From NCBI GenBank assembly GCA_946894095.1, contig OX335657.1, positions 5,332,001-5,396,000 on the forward strand: 64,000 bases of DNA, in the 5' to 3' direction. A model generated the notes under the pieces. That model did not search any database. It was given only the letters and a program-made list of their open reading frames with translations, and was not told the DNA's origin. Numbering within the stretch: position 1 is the stretch's first letter; every line of letters begins with the position of its first letter. The position numbers and the translations under genes were made by a program. Shown one piece after another: positions 23,020 through 37,100 of the stretch. The DNA is from Incurvaria masculella (Eukaryota > Arthropoda > Insecta > Lepidoptera > Incurvariidae).

Positions 23020-24385
23020 TATGACAGCTTGAAGAAGTAAAACCACAGAATATCTATGGAGTTTGACGTTTTTACGGAACTTCGAAGTTACGTAAAGGCC
23101 AATTTAGGTGTGAACTAAGACTACCGGGCTCTGGTAATCGATCGTAACGCCACACAAAATGAAGTGAATCGAAATGAAACATTTCCATGTGATTTCGAAT
23201 TCAGAGTTTTTTTATGAAACCTGACACTTAGATGAAAAAGATTATTTTTCATCTAAGACCTGACATGGATGCCTAATTCCACTCAACTACCAACATGATA
23301 TTAGTCCAATACACCATATTCGCGAACTGGATGAAAAACAGAAAGTTTTTCATTGCAGCTTCATCCAATGCGGTTGTACCAATCTAGGTGGCGTTACTTA
23401 CCACATAGTAGTTAAAGTTTTACATGGGTTACGAACCATGGAACAGCTCGCATTCGTAACATTTTTTTCATTTTTTTTTATTTTCTAAAATTTCTATCCT
23501 ACTCAGAAAGAAAAATAAAGTGGTGCATGACCAGGGCTAAGATTTGAACAGGAAGGAAGAGCTACATAAACATTACAAAATATCCATTTCCATAAGCGAT
23601 CCGTAAACGCACTAGATTAGGTCGGAAGTTCTTTGTCGATTCAGGGTGGATTCAGAATAATGTATTCTGTAAACTAATTCGCGAAAGAATTGGCTTCCAG
23701 ATCAATATGCAAATTAAAGCTTTGTCAGACTAAAAGGTTTCATATCCTTTTACAATAATACATTCAAGTTTATTTTGTTGATTATTTAAGAAGTAAAAGA
23801 AATTAAACTTAAAATTTGATAAAACATTAACGGCATAAAAGTCAACGACTGTTTGCGAAATGCCTCGCATATAGACAAAGAGGCCACGAAAAGGAAACAA
23901 AAACAAAAAAAGAAGAAGTCGTCGAAAGTTCAAAACAAAGTTTTTCAAGATATGCCAATGAGATTATAACAAGATTATGGACAGAACTGTGGACAGAGTA
24001 TGTTTGTATAGCCTAATCGACTTTCCTTTCGCTGTTTATTATATGGCGCCCCCAGTGACCAACCTTTAGGTTATACATAGGGAGACGCCATTCCCGCTGG
24101 ACACCCGAACACGTCCAGACGGGGGCCATGGTCTTCGGGAGATCTTGCCGCCACCGCATATTGCTTCGGTATTCTTAATGGCGTGTGCCACGTGGAGGAA
24201 ATCCATTCCCTGTTCTCCAGACAGGTACCGGAGCTGCAATGCACGCTCGCCGCCCGCAACCGAACTGAGAATAGAACAGCTTGATTTTCCCCTGTTTTCA
24301 CCACCTCCAGTTACCTTAAATCAGATAGTTAACTTTCGGCTACATGCAATATTTGTATGATGTAACTGAAAGATAACTTTGGGAT
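23020..24385. other. Non-coding DNA between the foldback element and the MORN gene
   Basis: A degraded SINE (about 23266-23465, minus orientation: cctgacatggatgcc...gaaccatggaacagctcgcattcgt) lies here, plus AT-rich DNA. A GC-richer stretch at 24060-24310 has an open minus frame of 77 codons, but I recognise no domain in it. Confidence 0.45.
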
Positions 24386-24430
24386 TTTTGTAGCTGGAGG
24401 TGGTGGAACCGGGCGTGTGTGTGGTAGAAA

Positions 24431-24614
24431 ATGGGGAGGAGTTCGCGGCCTGGGTCGTCGCAGAGCACAGCCGCGGCCGCCACCGACGTGCGGGCGGCGC
24501 CCGCGCAGGCGCAGAACGTGGTGCTGGACTCGGGCCTCTTCAACTTACCCACAGGCGACACCTACGAAGGCTTCTTCGAGGCCAAGAGGAAGGAACGCTC
24601 CGTAAAGATGCATG
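24431..24614 (+). CDS. MORN-protein exon 1
   Basis: The start context is AAAATGG, with TAG one codon upstream. It encodes an Ala-rich N-terminus and the first MORN repeat (GDTYEGFFEAKRKERSVKMH). Donor CATG|gtaacc. Confidence 0.75.
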
Positions 24615-25378
24615 GTAACCATTTAAAATAATTCACTTCACTGCATGACTTAAGAGGCGTTTCGGTCGTTCGTGTTGCGGAATTCGTCAATCGTGTTGTA
24701 TCTTATCTGGGTTGTCAGCATAGCATTTAATTCACTATAATTGTACTTCCCTACTTCCCTCCCTTACGGGAAGACAAACAATTATATGTAAACTGAGAAA
24801 TAAAAATGAAGTTCGTTAATTTTTTAACAGCCCTCGTACATTAAGCACAAGACGAGGCTCTGCTCACTTTAGCCTTGTGTTGGTGCATATGAAGCATCGA
24901 AACACCAAAATGAGGCAATCACTGCTCTTTCACCCATAGAGTCATTATGTAGGTACCTTCAACTCCCGTTTCTCCCTATTATTGCCTGCTTGATGACAAC
25001 ATGCATCGCTGTTCGCCAGGGCCCGGAGTCTACAGGACCGCGCAGGGCGACACCTACAGCGGCACCTGGGAGAACGACGCGCTCGCGCCCCTCAAGGTCG
25101 CCACCGCGACCTTCCCCGACGGCGCCAAGTACGAGGGCGCCGTCAGCGACTCGTCGTACTGCGGCCCCGGGAGCTATCTCTACCCGGACGGCTCGGAGCT
25201 CATTGGGCACTTCGAGCGGAACTGTCCCGTCGGGGAGCTCACCCTGGTCGACCCCAACGGGCACAGGTGGCTGGGGAGCGCCGAGAGGGGCTTCGCCTGG
25301 ATGGGGCCGGTCAACCACTATTACGATGTGTTGGAGCGGGAAGGGAAAGATGGGAGGGGTCGGAAGAATGCGAACTAA
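24431..25378 (+). CDS. MORN-repeat protein, two exons, 180 residues
   Basis: Exons 24431-24614 and 25020-25378 join through CATG|gtaacc and cgccag|GG, completing a Gly codon within a repeat. The ATG at 24431 is preceded directly by an in-frame TAG, which fixes the start if this exon carries the 5' UTR. After a low-complexity Ala-rich N-terminus come MORN-type repeats: LPTGDTYEGFFEAKRKERS, GPGVYRTAQGDTYSGTWEND, FPDGAKYEGAV and CGPGSYLYPDGSELIGHFE. The C-terminal part with VDPNGHRWLG and GPVNHYYDVLER looks non-repetitive. MORN repeats form beta-hairpin rods that often bind membranes or partner proteins, or scaffold cilia and junctions. The exact role is unknown; no catalytic domain is visible. 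An AATAAA at 25633-25638 is a plausible poly(A) signal. I do not assign a family member. Confidence 0.8.
25020..25378 (+). CDS. MORN-protein exon 2 (last)
   Basis: Acceptor ttcgccag|GG, stop TAA at 25376-25378. It encodes three further MORN-like repeats and the C-terminal tail. Strongly GC-rich relative to its surroundings. Confidence 0.85.
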
Positions 25379-25632
25379 TCCGAAGCGGGACCGGGTGCAG
25401 AAACTGCATCGGAACTCTGATAGTGATGAAATGTTTATTTCTTGCTGCATTTAAATATTTATTTGGGTTTGATTTAATGTTTATATGAGTAGTTTTGGCT
25501 TTTGAATGGATAAGCCAAGATTCTCTTGAGCTGTTAGGCCGGTACTCGGCATCGCTTTTCTCTATGAGCATCTATATAAAACGTCGTTGTCTATGACAAC
25601 CACAGAAATCGGGATGACAACTACGCACTGTT

Positions 25633-25638
25633 AATAAA
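25633..25638 (+). terminator. Candidate poly(A) signal of the MORN gene
   Basis: AATAAA 255 bp downstream of the stop codon, in AT-rich DNA. Confidence 0.5.
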
Positions 25639-25699
25639 TTATACGATGCACAAGGAAATTAAAAAAAATATATTTTTTTAATAATTTCTGTTTTCATTT

Positions 25700-27760
25700 A
25701 ATCTTTTTCATGTTTTTCAAACATGATGAATTAATCAATCATACATTTACATATTTTATCCAATCGGACCATCATTCCGCAAACATTTATCTGTAGGTAC
25801 CTACATAACGAACGACATCAAACGTACAACAAACGTAAAAAAAAATATGAAAATGAAAAAAAGAAAATTAAAATGTATGAAATTAAAATACAAATAAAAA
25901 TCTGTTACAAATGCAAAACATACCTAATTGACGTTCGATATCGTTAGGATGATATTATAATTGGTCCTACTAATGTAAACATGTCAAATTATAATAACTG
26001 TAAACTGACCGTCAGATATTAGCCTACCACATGGGAACTACGTGCCATGCCAGGACCTTTTTATATTGCTCGGCTACTTTTAACTGGATTGAAAACACGG
26101 ACAATTTTAAATGCCTCTTCGACCATGGTTTAGTTAATGTTACCAATGGTTCTACAACCGGAAGTGTTCCCTTGTAATCTTTTGTCGTCGTATAAAATGC
26201 AAACTTCTTCCATAGATCTCATTTTATATATCATTATATACACGAGGGTTCAACTCGAATCGTCACAACCATAATAACACCCCCGTTCCATAAATAACAA
26301 GACACGTATCGCTAGCAAGACCGCTATCTCGACGAGATCACATAATTTTGGATGAGTAGCTGCCGGAGTGGTCAGTCCGAGTTCTCACCTAAGTGTACGG
26401 AACTTCGAAGTTACGTAAAAACGTCCAACCCAATACAAGTTTTTCCTAGATATTCGGTGGTTTTACTTCTTCAAGCGGTCAAAATTGAACTCGGATTTCC
26501 GATTTGTATGAAAACAAATCGGAAAAATTTGTATGAAAACAAAGTCTGCGTAAACGGCCACGTCAACGTATTTACGGCGACGGTGAGTGGAGCTGTCAAA
26601 TCAAAGTCGGACTCGCAAATGTTAGTTCGCTTAACGCCCACTGCGCGCCCTCTTAAATTTCTCCATGCATTTGAACACGCCAGTAGATCGGTAGAGCGTA
26701 AACGCCAATTTTGGTGACAACTGGGACTAGAGGCTCAGATCCCGGCCCACCTCGACGGGGCGTCAATCAAGCCATCGTCACGCGGCCATAAGTGGCTCGA
26801 GACGTCATCCGGGGCGCGAGGGTGCGCCTTTATCCCTGACACAGTTCGGTAGCACCTAGGTGCGGTGTGTCGTGACCGCGCACACTTCATCTATTCAGGA
26901 ATTGCCTGGTACGCAAATAAATCGGCCAGTGAAATGCGAACAGTTGCCACCACGGCATCGATTGTGACGGAACTGTTTTGGACTGGAACCTGACCAGCGA
27001 TCGCTTCTCGTAGCTGTATCTGTGTTTTGATAGGTCGAGGGTATTCTGTTACGTAGGGTTAGGCACAGTGGGTCGAACGCTCAACATTGATACCTAATAA
27101 TTCATTTATTTATTACTTTATTCATTGCTAACAATGCGGTAATATAGGTATTGGTTAGCATCTACTTTGTAAGATTTATTTTTTTGTATACTTTCAAAGT
27201 CCGAAATTAGTATCGGTTTGATATTTTTATGTATTTAATGGATACGACATTATCGTTATCTCATTAATTTGAGGTTATGAACGAGATATATGTTGAAGCA
27301 TTGCAATCAGATTTTCTTAAAATAATCAGAAAAAAAATGTTTTTATGAATTATATTAATTTTGTTTTATTATTTTCAAAATTAGGTCAAATGAAGTATCG
27401 TTTTCTCATAAATTGTGGAGTCGACGACAAATAACCGAACAATAACAACTATGAATCTTTTAACTCATTGAAAAACAATGTGATACAACACTTCGATTTT
27501 GTAATCGTTTCTCGGTGCTGTCAAAATATTTGATCATGATAAGTACTTCACATTTAATTTATAGAATGTTTAAAAGTTTAATGTAATTTTTCTATCAGTT
27601 ACATTAGTTCGCTTTCTGTTTAAATTTAAAACATTTTTATCCATCCACGAAACCAACACATTTAAATTTCCCTATATTAACCTTTTCCGAATACATCAAA
27701 TATTTTTATTTATGCTGTATTTTTAAACAATACGTTAATCTATTTGTTCCCGCTTCTAAT
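25700..27760. other. Intergenic DNA upstream of the integrin gene
   Basis: It holds a SINE family-2 fragment (about 25991-26150, minus) and a half-copy of the 22602-23019 foldback element (about 26395-26735). A GC-richer non-repetitive stretch at 26740-27060 could be a promoter or a non-coding first exon of the integrin gene, but no motif proves this. 27060-27760 is AT-rich with nothing recognisable. Confidence 0.4.
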
Positions 27761-28058
27761 TAACGAATATGCGTCGACCCAGATTACCGGCGACCTACAC
27801 CGCCGGCCCGGAGATAAGTAGTACATAGATAATTCGTCATTATTTTATAACTCTCATAGTTCGGCATGTGTGGACGCAGAAAATTCTCTTATCAGACTTA
27901 TCAGCCCGCTATCGCGATCCAGTCACCGGCCACATTTCGCGGAGGTGGGAAACCGTCCCCATACTCTACCTATTCGCGTATTTGTCCAGTGTTTGCGCGC
28001 CGACGGAAGCAAACAGCGGGTGTGCGATAAACCTAGACGATTCGCCGCAATCGAGGCT

Positions 28059-28109
28059 ATGCATCGATAGGACATGATTCGATTGCATTCATTCAATGTG
28101 CAGATGTGA
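28059..28109 (+). promoter_or_regulatory. Upstream ORFs in the integrin 5' leader
   Basis: ATG CAT CGA TAG (28059-28070) is a three-codon uORF. ATG at 28074 opens an 11-codon uORF whose last codon is a second ATG, so that ATGTGA (28104-28109) is also a start-stop element, 7 nt before the main ATG. These would be expected to lower initiation, provided this leader is unspliced; tgtgcag just before ATGTGA could also be a splice acceptor. Confidence 0.5.
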
Positions 28110-28116
28110 CGCAAAA

Positions 28117-28189
28117 ATGAGCGAACCAGTAAAAATAGCGCTGTGTTTACTCTTGTTCATTGGATTTGTCTTCAGCCAGCGGAATCCAG
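28117..28189 (+). CDS. Integrin beta exon 1: signal peptide
   Basis: ATG in context caaaaATGAG. It encodes [20 protein letters not shown] and then QRNP. Donor CCAG|gtaaga. Confidence 0.85.
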
Positions 28190-31100
28190 GTAAGATCATG
28201 TATTTTCCGTTATAGATTCGTGATACAAGATTTTTTTGCAGGATTTATTTTTGTAGGCAGCAAAAAAAATAAAAAAGCGTCTGTGCAGCTCACACGCGGT
28301 AGAAGTGAATCCTTCAGAAAACTGAACTTCGAGAGAATGAAACGAATGCAGAGTATGTCTCCTTTCAGTACATCTTTTACGTTTGATCGAGTTTTCAATC
28401 TGAACAGGGCTAAAGAAGCAACCTTTATGTAGGGTTGTCATTTCTAAAATTTGGCAACCAGGACAAGACCGGAAGGAAAACTCCGGATTTTAGAGCCCAG
28501 AACCCGGACATGTCAACAGGTTTTTTAAACAGTCAGTCAATTTGTAAACCCGGACTACAAATGAAGCCCCGCCCGGACGCTCTCCGGATGCCCTCTAAAC
28601 TAGGACAAATCCGGGGAAACCAGGACGGATGGCAACCCTACCTTTATTACGCAACGATTTTCAAAATAATGTGCTAAAAGAACCGTGCCGCATAGCGATT
28701 GTTCTTGGAATCGAATTTGAAGATCAACCGAATTTCCTTTGGCAGAAGCATAGATAAATTACTGAAAGATAGTGTGATGTTTAATTTCAAATGAACCCTT
28801 GCGGAAAGTAAATACCTCACAAGATTGACTCAACCAATGTAATCTAATGATTTTGTTATAAGCCTTATTACTTATTTTCATGCCTACTATCAGTGGAAAT
28901 CGCTACGGACACTTTTTCCAACTGTAAGTATTTATCTGATTTAACAAAATGATCTGAATCATAATTTCTGTTTCAACTCTCAACATTGTCCCATGCCATG
29001 TGCAAATGAATTTGAGAATTTAATGTTTTTTTATGTAACTGGCATGGACCGAACTGACCGTCAGACAGATTAGCCTAACACACACCACATGGGAACTAGG
29101 TGCCATGCCAGGACCTTCCTTATATTGCCTACAGTTTTACGTGGAATCCGAATACGACCGGCCTCAACAGTTGAAAATGGTCACCCATCCAGAACCTAAC
29201 AGCGCTTAGAGGTGCTTCACCCAGCTTATCGAATCGCAAGACGTCGCACCACTGGCCTACCGAGGCTAATAGCTAGATGAAAACATGAACAGGCATCATC
29301 ATATGCAGACTGCCGTCTCCCCAGTGTCCCTACATTTTTGGCGTCACAGAAACGAAATGTATCGACAGTTTGAAAGTTTAGTTCCTGGGTCAATATGAAC
29401 CCCTGAAATCTTAATCAGTAGGCCTATTCTTGGAATTCCGCGGTCAGTAACTAGGAATCTTTCAGTCGAGAAAAAAGCTTTTATAGCGATTTTTTCGACG
29501 GAATGCCTTGTATCCGATAAGCGAGAAATTCGCGAGATGGTTCACATGGCTCTTTCAACCTAACGATGCAAAATAACCAATCGTGTCTACCTTACGTTCG
29601 CAGTCGAGGAGGAGTTACGCCGCAAGCTAGCGTGCGTGCAGTACGAGGCCTGTGGAGCCTGCCTCGCTGCAGCAGCGCACTGCCGCTGGTGTGCCGACCC
29701 CTTCTTCAGACCACAACCTTCTGTGCCGCGCTGCAACGATGAAAAAAGGTTAGTAAATTGCTTAACTTAGTAACTAGATCAACGCAGCACAAACGTGTTA
29801 GGTTAAAATAACTTACCTGGACCACCACCGGAACTGCCCGGTACAGCTCATGGAACTGACATGGACGGGTGAATCACTTACATTTCGCTTTCGGGTAACA
29901 GTATCGCTGTCTTTGTGTTGTGTCATTGCACACGAATTAGATAGATTAATTAGAAAGAAACATATGTATTATACATTCGTTCCTCTCCCGTCAAGTCTCG
30001 CTTCCATAGATAAGTGTGCTCCTTGCTACAGGCGTAAACGTCCGATTTTTCCTAACATAATTAATTATGCCATTTCCTCTATTCCCTGCAGCTGCTTTAC
30101 GCCAACAAAGCTGGTGCTAGGCTAGAGGAAAGCTATGGTTTTTATTTTCTCCTTGCTTGACTGCCTATCGAGGCTAAAGTCAACCATGAATGTTTAGAAG
30201 ATGAATATTCTATAATTTAAGTATTCGTCGACAGCTTGGTGGAGGCGAGCTGCTCCCAGTTTTGGATCCAGAGGCCGGCGCCTGCGAAGCTCGAGGTAAC
30301 GGAGAACCGCTCACTGCAGGATCGCTGGGCAGACAACACCACCGCCGCCGTGCAGATTCAACCGCAGAACATTCGTCTTACTCTCCGTCCGAGTATGTAT
30401 TGACTATCGTTGCATAGGTCCCCGTCTAGTTATGCAAACGGCCAATGTTGATCAAACTATGTAAGCTCTATTGATTTAGGTAAACTCGATGCATCCGATC
30501 TCCACTTCAATGCAGTCGTGCAACTTAAGGAAGGTCCTGACATAACACCTTGTCCCCACGAGGTGTTGGGCTAATATTATGGCATTAGGTCTATCCATTC
30601 TCAGTTACATTAAAAATGGACCTTTATGGGGGAAGGAACTTGAAGTTAGCTTGATGATACGTTCAAGTACCCGTGGCCTTTTTTTTATAGAACTGGAAGT
30701 GGATGGCTTATACCGCACTTGCTGTTATGATATTATTTCAGCACACCGCAGTTTCGAAGTGCCGGTCCTATCAGGCCCTTTATTTGAGCGTGGCTATATT
30801 GAACTGGATGAACATACGGACAATGTTTCATTGCCACTTCATCATTCCATGAATTCGATGATTCGAATAAATCCTACAACTGAATAACTGAAGGAGGACC
30901 TTCTGTTTTTTATGGGTTCGGAATCCATTGACTGTTCCGCATTATCATACCCGGTGAAGAAAGAAAAGGATGCAGAACCTGCAGTTTTCGGCACAAGAGA
31001 CAAAGCGTTGAAACCGAAATATTTCAAAGGAATTACTGTCTTGTACATCTGATGATCATATATATCTGATTATTATATATCTGATGATCATTTCATATCA

Positions 31101-34100
31101 TGAGGTACTCTAATTTCAGAGGAGAGCCGCTCTATAAACTTCACGTATCGGCCAGCTCGGAACTACCCCTTAGATCTTTACTACCTAATGGACCTCACGT
31201 GGTCCATGAAGGACGACAAGGAGACACTGGTGTCGCTGAGGGACGACTTGCCCATTATGCTCAAGAATCTCACTGATAATTTTAGGTAACGTTGCAATTA
31301 CTAAAATAAATTTGCTAGTAAATACAATATCATGCGATATGAACAGATACATTGTACATTTCTAACAAACTATGTGCGCTGACCTGCGTTGCGTTTAAAC
31401 GTGACTTATTAAGAATTATCAAACAGAATGTTGTCCAGCCAGATTCAGAAACACGAAAATCGTCAAAACATCACAGCAATATTTTTAACCGACTTCAAAA
31501 AAGGAGGGGGTTCTCGGTCTTGTCTCTTGTTTTGTTTTTTTGTATGTATGTTACTCGATATCTCGGCAAATTGTCAGCCGATTTGAATAATTATTATTCT
31601 CATCGGTAGGGCATATCTCAGAGGTGGTCCTTTCATATTTTTTATGAAATAATAATACTTCTTTTAGTTTTTGAAGTCGGTTAAATGTTTTTAAAACGGT
31701 TATTGCATTTGGTTTCTTTTAGGGTGTGATGACAACATATGCATCGATACATATGTTGTGCGGTGAGTCTAGAACACTGCTTGTTGCTGGTTACAGGCTA
31801 GGCTTTGGTAGCTTTGCTGACAAGCCCCTTCTGCCGTACATGAGCGTGGAACCCCACCGTCGTGCAAACCCATGCTCTGTGGAGGACGATGTGTGCGAGC
31901 CCACCTACAGCTTCCGCCACCACCTCTCGCTCACTGATCAGGTCGGTAGATGCCAAAAGAGATAAAATACTTAAAAGTCGTCGAACCCTGTTAGTTCAGT
32001 TGTAATAATTCTAGGCAGAGTTTTGCCTAGTAGTACCCACAGAAATCGGAATAATTCTGATTTCTGTGGTAGTACCTAACAGTGCTTTATGGGCTTGAAG
32101 TTTCTGGGCTTGGGTGGCGCCAATGGGAGGAGGGAGGGGAAGATAGAATAGAATAGAAAATAATTTATTCGATAGAGTACAATTATACATAGCCAAGAGA
32201 ACTTATTTTTTATAAAACAAAAGGTACCCTAGGGAAAAGGCTTATGACTCAGCGATGGTCCGCACTTACGAGAGCTGCAGCAAGCAACAGCAGTCTGGCG
32301 ACGCTGGTTTTCTGTCACAACCTGTGATGGGGATGTGTGAGAGTGTGTGCGCATGTGATGGTGTGTGTGTGTTAATGTTTATAGTTGTACATGTGTATTG
32401 TTGTTTAGTGATTCTATGTATGATTATGAGTAAGTGTATATTTGTGTGGATGTAATTTCATTGTTTGTGCAAGACGAATGTGATCCTGTGTATGTATATA
32501 ATTGTATTTAAAAAAAAAATTAAGTAATTAAAAAGTAAGTAAGTAAAAATTATGGCAACAATATGTAAAGATAACCACGTGAAGTGTTAATTATGTACAG
32601 TGATAAATAAATAAATGCAAGATGACCCCCCTCCATAGAGGTTCATGTGTTCTTGACTGTACCTACATTTAATACTTTTACCTAGGACATCAGCTGGCGA
32701 AGCCACAGCTTCTGGGTATATTGTGTACGTTTTGTCCGTAAAAAAATAGGTAAAATAAAAAAAAAATTATAAAGGGGGGTCCCATATAAAAACGTGATTT
32801 TGTTAATCTCGTACGATGGTACGGAATCCTTGTGTGCGAGCCCGACTCGCACTTGGCCGGTTTTTTCTTTATACCCTTACATTTTTAATTACAGTGATGG
32901 GTTTTGTAGATAGCTGAGAAAGACCCATTCAGCTCGTCAGTAGTCCCTAATAGGAGGTGATGTATTGTAGGTGCAGGAGTTCATCGCGCACGTGAACAGT
33001 TCGTCGGTGACGGCCAACCTAGACAACGCCGAGGCGGGGCTGGACGCGCTGCTGCAGGCGCTGCTGTGCCGCCAGCGGCTGGCGTGGGGCGACGCCAGCA
33101 GGAAGATCATCATCGTGCTGACGGACGGACTTCTGCACTTCGCCGGCGACGGGAAACTTGGTTATATAGGGCTCTAACCGTTCATATAAATGCTTAAGAG
33201 CATCCTTATACCTAAACATTTTAGACCAATTTTTGCGATTCAAACGAGATGGCCAGAGCCCGACGTCGCTTAGTTAGAGCAGCCCGGAATATTTTTTTCT
33301 AAATGTGACCATCCGCGCAACGCGTGAAACCTGTGTTTTAATTGTTTCGTTAAAGAAATTTCAAAAATTTAAACATAACCTTAACTAAATTACTAAATTG
33401 GTAGATAACGTTACTCCCTTTAAAATGAGATTTAAATAAATATCAGTTACTGTCAATATCAGCAGCAAATTTGAAAAAAAAATTGAGACCTGAATTCAGC
33501 ATTTTTTCCATGGAAAAAATATCATTTTCTAAAATATTTTTGTAACCATATTTGTAGAACGTTAGCTGAAATTATACATGTTTTTTGTTCATGTTCTCAT
33601 TCCATAAGGTTTAGGAACTTATAATTTTAAGATTATTAAGTATAATAATCTTAATAGTGAAGGAAAAGATTGCGAGGAAGCCCACCACTTCGGTTACACT
33701 TTCTAGCAATACCAGATACAGAAATGTGCTCGCTACTCATTATGTGTGCCGAAAAACATCATTGGGCGAAATGTGATTAACATTAGTCAACCGCTGTGTA
33801 TCCTCATACCGAGTAACGTTGTATGGGAGCCAAAAATGGTACCCGTGATTTTTTTACAGTAAATCGATTTTGACTCGAATGCAATAGGCACGGTCTACCC
33901 AGGTTCAATTGAAACTTTGTTTATGGTCTTATGGAGAAAATAAGGTTTCATTTTAACCATAAGACATTTTAACCAATTAAGGTGGCCCAACCCGCTCATT
34001 TCCCCATACAAAAGGGGAAAGAAGATCACGCCTATATTTCTTGTCAGAGATCCAAAATTTTGCTCAATATAGCTTTATTTGATTGAACTAGATGTCTGAT

Positions 34101-37100
34101 GACCATTGGCATTGTAAAATTGTGTTTGGTTTCCAAGTTATAACGTCCGAAAGTTCGGATTTTTCGCGCGTTTTATACAATTACTTTGCAGGTGGATTAC
34201 GCAATGATAAAGTAAGAACATCTTAAAAAGATTAGTCATCAGACATAGCTTGTTTAATCAAGATTTATAATCTATTTGTTTTTTGTTAGTTTTTTTACTA
34301 CAGCGGTCGTGGTTTACTTTTAGCTATAAGTCGTTTTGAAATTAAAATTTTCGTAAATCTTACCAAATCATACACTATGCATATTGTCTTTTTTGTGGAC
34401 AGGTTGCATCTTCCTCATAACGGAGCCTGTCTTATTCTTAGAAACAGAGAAGGTCCCAGAGCGCAACAGCACGGTTTTGTACCGTGCCCGCAAATGAGTT
34501 GAGGCCGCCGGGTTGGGCCACCTTAACCTCCATATCTGATGCTTCGTTCCGTACTGCTGCATAGTTTACTCTGATGAGTCAACATTTTTAGCGAGTTTGC
34601 GGCACCAATAAATACCAATACGAGTATTTCAAGTATTTAATTCTTTGAGGTCTTTTAGAAATACCTTTATCTCAAGTATTCTGATGCATTATTTCAGGAG
34701 GGGCCGTCGAACGTAATGACGAAGAATGCCATTTGGATGAGAATGGCTACTATTCCGCTGCAACTCAATACGACTATCCAACTTTGGCCCAGATTTATAG
34801 ACTACTCGATACTTACAAGGTTGTGGTCCAATAATGATAAACAGATATTAATAATAAACGTTTCACTCCGATAGATTCTGTTCATGTATTTATGGTTGGA
34901 ATATTGCTGGACTGCAAGAATCACGCCGCAGAAATTCAGACCACCCTTTTTATTATTATTTTGACATCCCATTATTATTTCTCAAGTTCGTTTCTATCTT
35001 GCCCCACCAGGGTATGGAACTGTTTGCTTGAAAGTCCCTTACCCCACACATTTAAACGAAGAGTCTTCAAACATAATGCAATGCTGGATGTCAGCTGGTA
35101 TTGAGCGTGTTTTCGCGGGGTGTGCTCGATTTAAATATAAATATATTATTATTTAATAAAAAGTCAAAGACATAATTGAAGATTAATCTTTTCCTCAGGT
35201 GAATGTTATTTTCGCTGTTACTGAGAATGTGAAAAGTCACTACGACAATCTGCACAAACTTTTCGAAGAATACACCTACATCGGAAAGCTAGAAGCCGAT
35301 AGTTCTAACATACTGAAGCTCGTGAAGAAAGGTTACGAGGAAATAGTGAGCACAGTCCACTTTGAAGACGATGCCGGTGCTGGTCCAGTCAAACTCCTCT
35401 ACTTCTCCGATTGCGGGGTCGAAAACGGGCCGATGTTGGAAACAGCGAAGTGTACTGACGTGGAGTTTGGAAAAGCTTACAAATTTGATGTTAGGCTAAC
35501 GCTGGAGTCTTGTCCTCAATTTATTAAAGGACAGGTGAGTAGTTATTATAGCTTTAACTTTTTTTTTTTATCTCCATTATGATTTAACATTTTCTTAGAT
35601 CCACTCTGTAGATTTTTTAACAATCCCATTTCCACCTTCAATTGATCTATCCTGACATGGCCCTATGTTGCTTTGGCAATCTCGTATGACGGTGTTGGTA
35701 TGACGCTAGATGTGATGTCATTCAAAAGAAGTAAAATGTATTTCAGAAGCAAACTATCACCATCCGTGATAGTCAGCTAGGTCAGGACTCGCTGACCTTG
35801 GAAGTGGAGCTTCAGTGCGGCTGTGAGTGCGAAGGGAACGAGGACGAGAGGCATGGCACCTGTCCAGAACACTCGCAAATGGTTTGTGGTACCTGCCAGT
35901 GCCTCGGCGATTGGTGAGAACATAAGCGCTGTATTGCAGTTTCATTAGATTATTGTGTGTTAGCCATTCGTAGCAGTGGCTTTTGGCTCCCTCTGTTTTT
36001 TGAGATTCCGATTCCTTTAAATAATTTGGGTAAAGCAACTGATGGAATGAAGAGCGATGGGGTTTGTTGAGTAGCTTAAGACATCTCATGAAAAAACCAA
36101 GGCCAGTCTCTATGAAGCCAGTAAGGGTCTATCCTGATGAGAAGCTACTGTATTCTGTTTTCTGAAATCCCTTGTATGTTTATCACGTGAAATGAAGAAA
36201 TCACAAAAGTGTTATCCAGGGACACCGGGATAGACAGAGCGCTTTCCAAGCGGGTGTTATGACCAAAAGGCTAGTCTAGTTCCTGAGAAACCTCGTGACC
36301 ACGTGTAAACCATTACGGATATTTTAGAAATATTTTAGAAAGTTAGCATTCCGTCATTTTATTTTATTTTCCAGGTCTGGGCCGAACTGCGACTGCCACG
36401 TCAGCGACGAGGCGGCGTCCGCGGCGCTGGAGGCGCAGTGCCGGGAGCCCAACTCGACGCGCCCGATCGCGTGCTCGGCCGCCGGCGACTGCCTGTGCGG
36501 CGCCTGCACGTGCGACACCGGCCGCACCGGCAAATACTGCGAGTGCGAGCCCTGTCCGCGCAGGTAACCATTTCCAGCTTTATTTTCCAGTGGCGACTGG
36601 CACTGGGACTCTTTGAGCGGTTCGTAGCCTAGTGGCGCGGGGACTGGCCTAGCGCACCAGAGGTCTGGGTTCAATTCCGACATGCACCACTTTCTTTCTC
36701 TTTCTGAGTTCAATAAGACCATTTCGTCACGAATGCGAGCTGCTCCATGGTTCGGAATCCATGTAAAACTGTAAGTGGTAGGGTTTAAGCCCGCCCGGGT
36801 TGGTACCATCGCATTGGTTGAAAAGATGGTCGAAGCGGCAGTAAAAAATTGTCCGAGTTATCCATCCAGTTCAATGTAGCTGCTATTCATAAAGGGAAGG
36901 TCCTGGCAAGGCACCTAATTCCTTCGGGATTTTGGTATATTGGGCTAATATCATAACGGTAGTTGTGTGAGAGCCATCCATGTCCGGTCGCATAAAAAAA
37001 ACCTCTCTACTTATCTCCTCCGTGTTGCCAGTTTCGGGCAGGAGTGCGGCGGCGCAGGACGCGGCGCGTGCGCCTGCGGCGAGTGCGTGTGCGAGGCGGG

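Noticed and set aside
24071..24304. 77-codon minus-strand ORF at 24.1 kb
   Set aside because: No domain or splice context recognised. It could be a repeat fragment, but the evidence is too weak to list as a gene.
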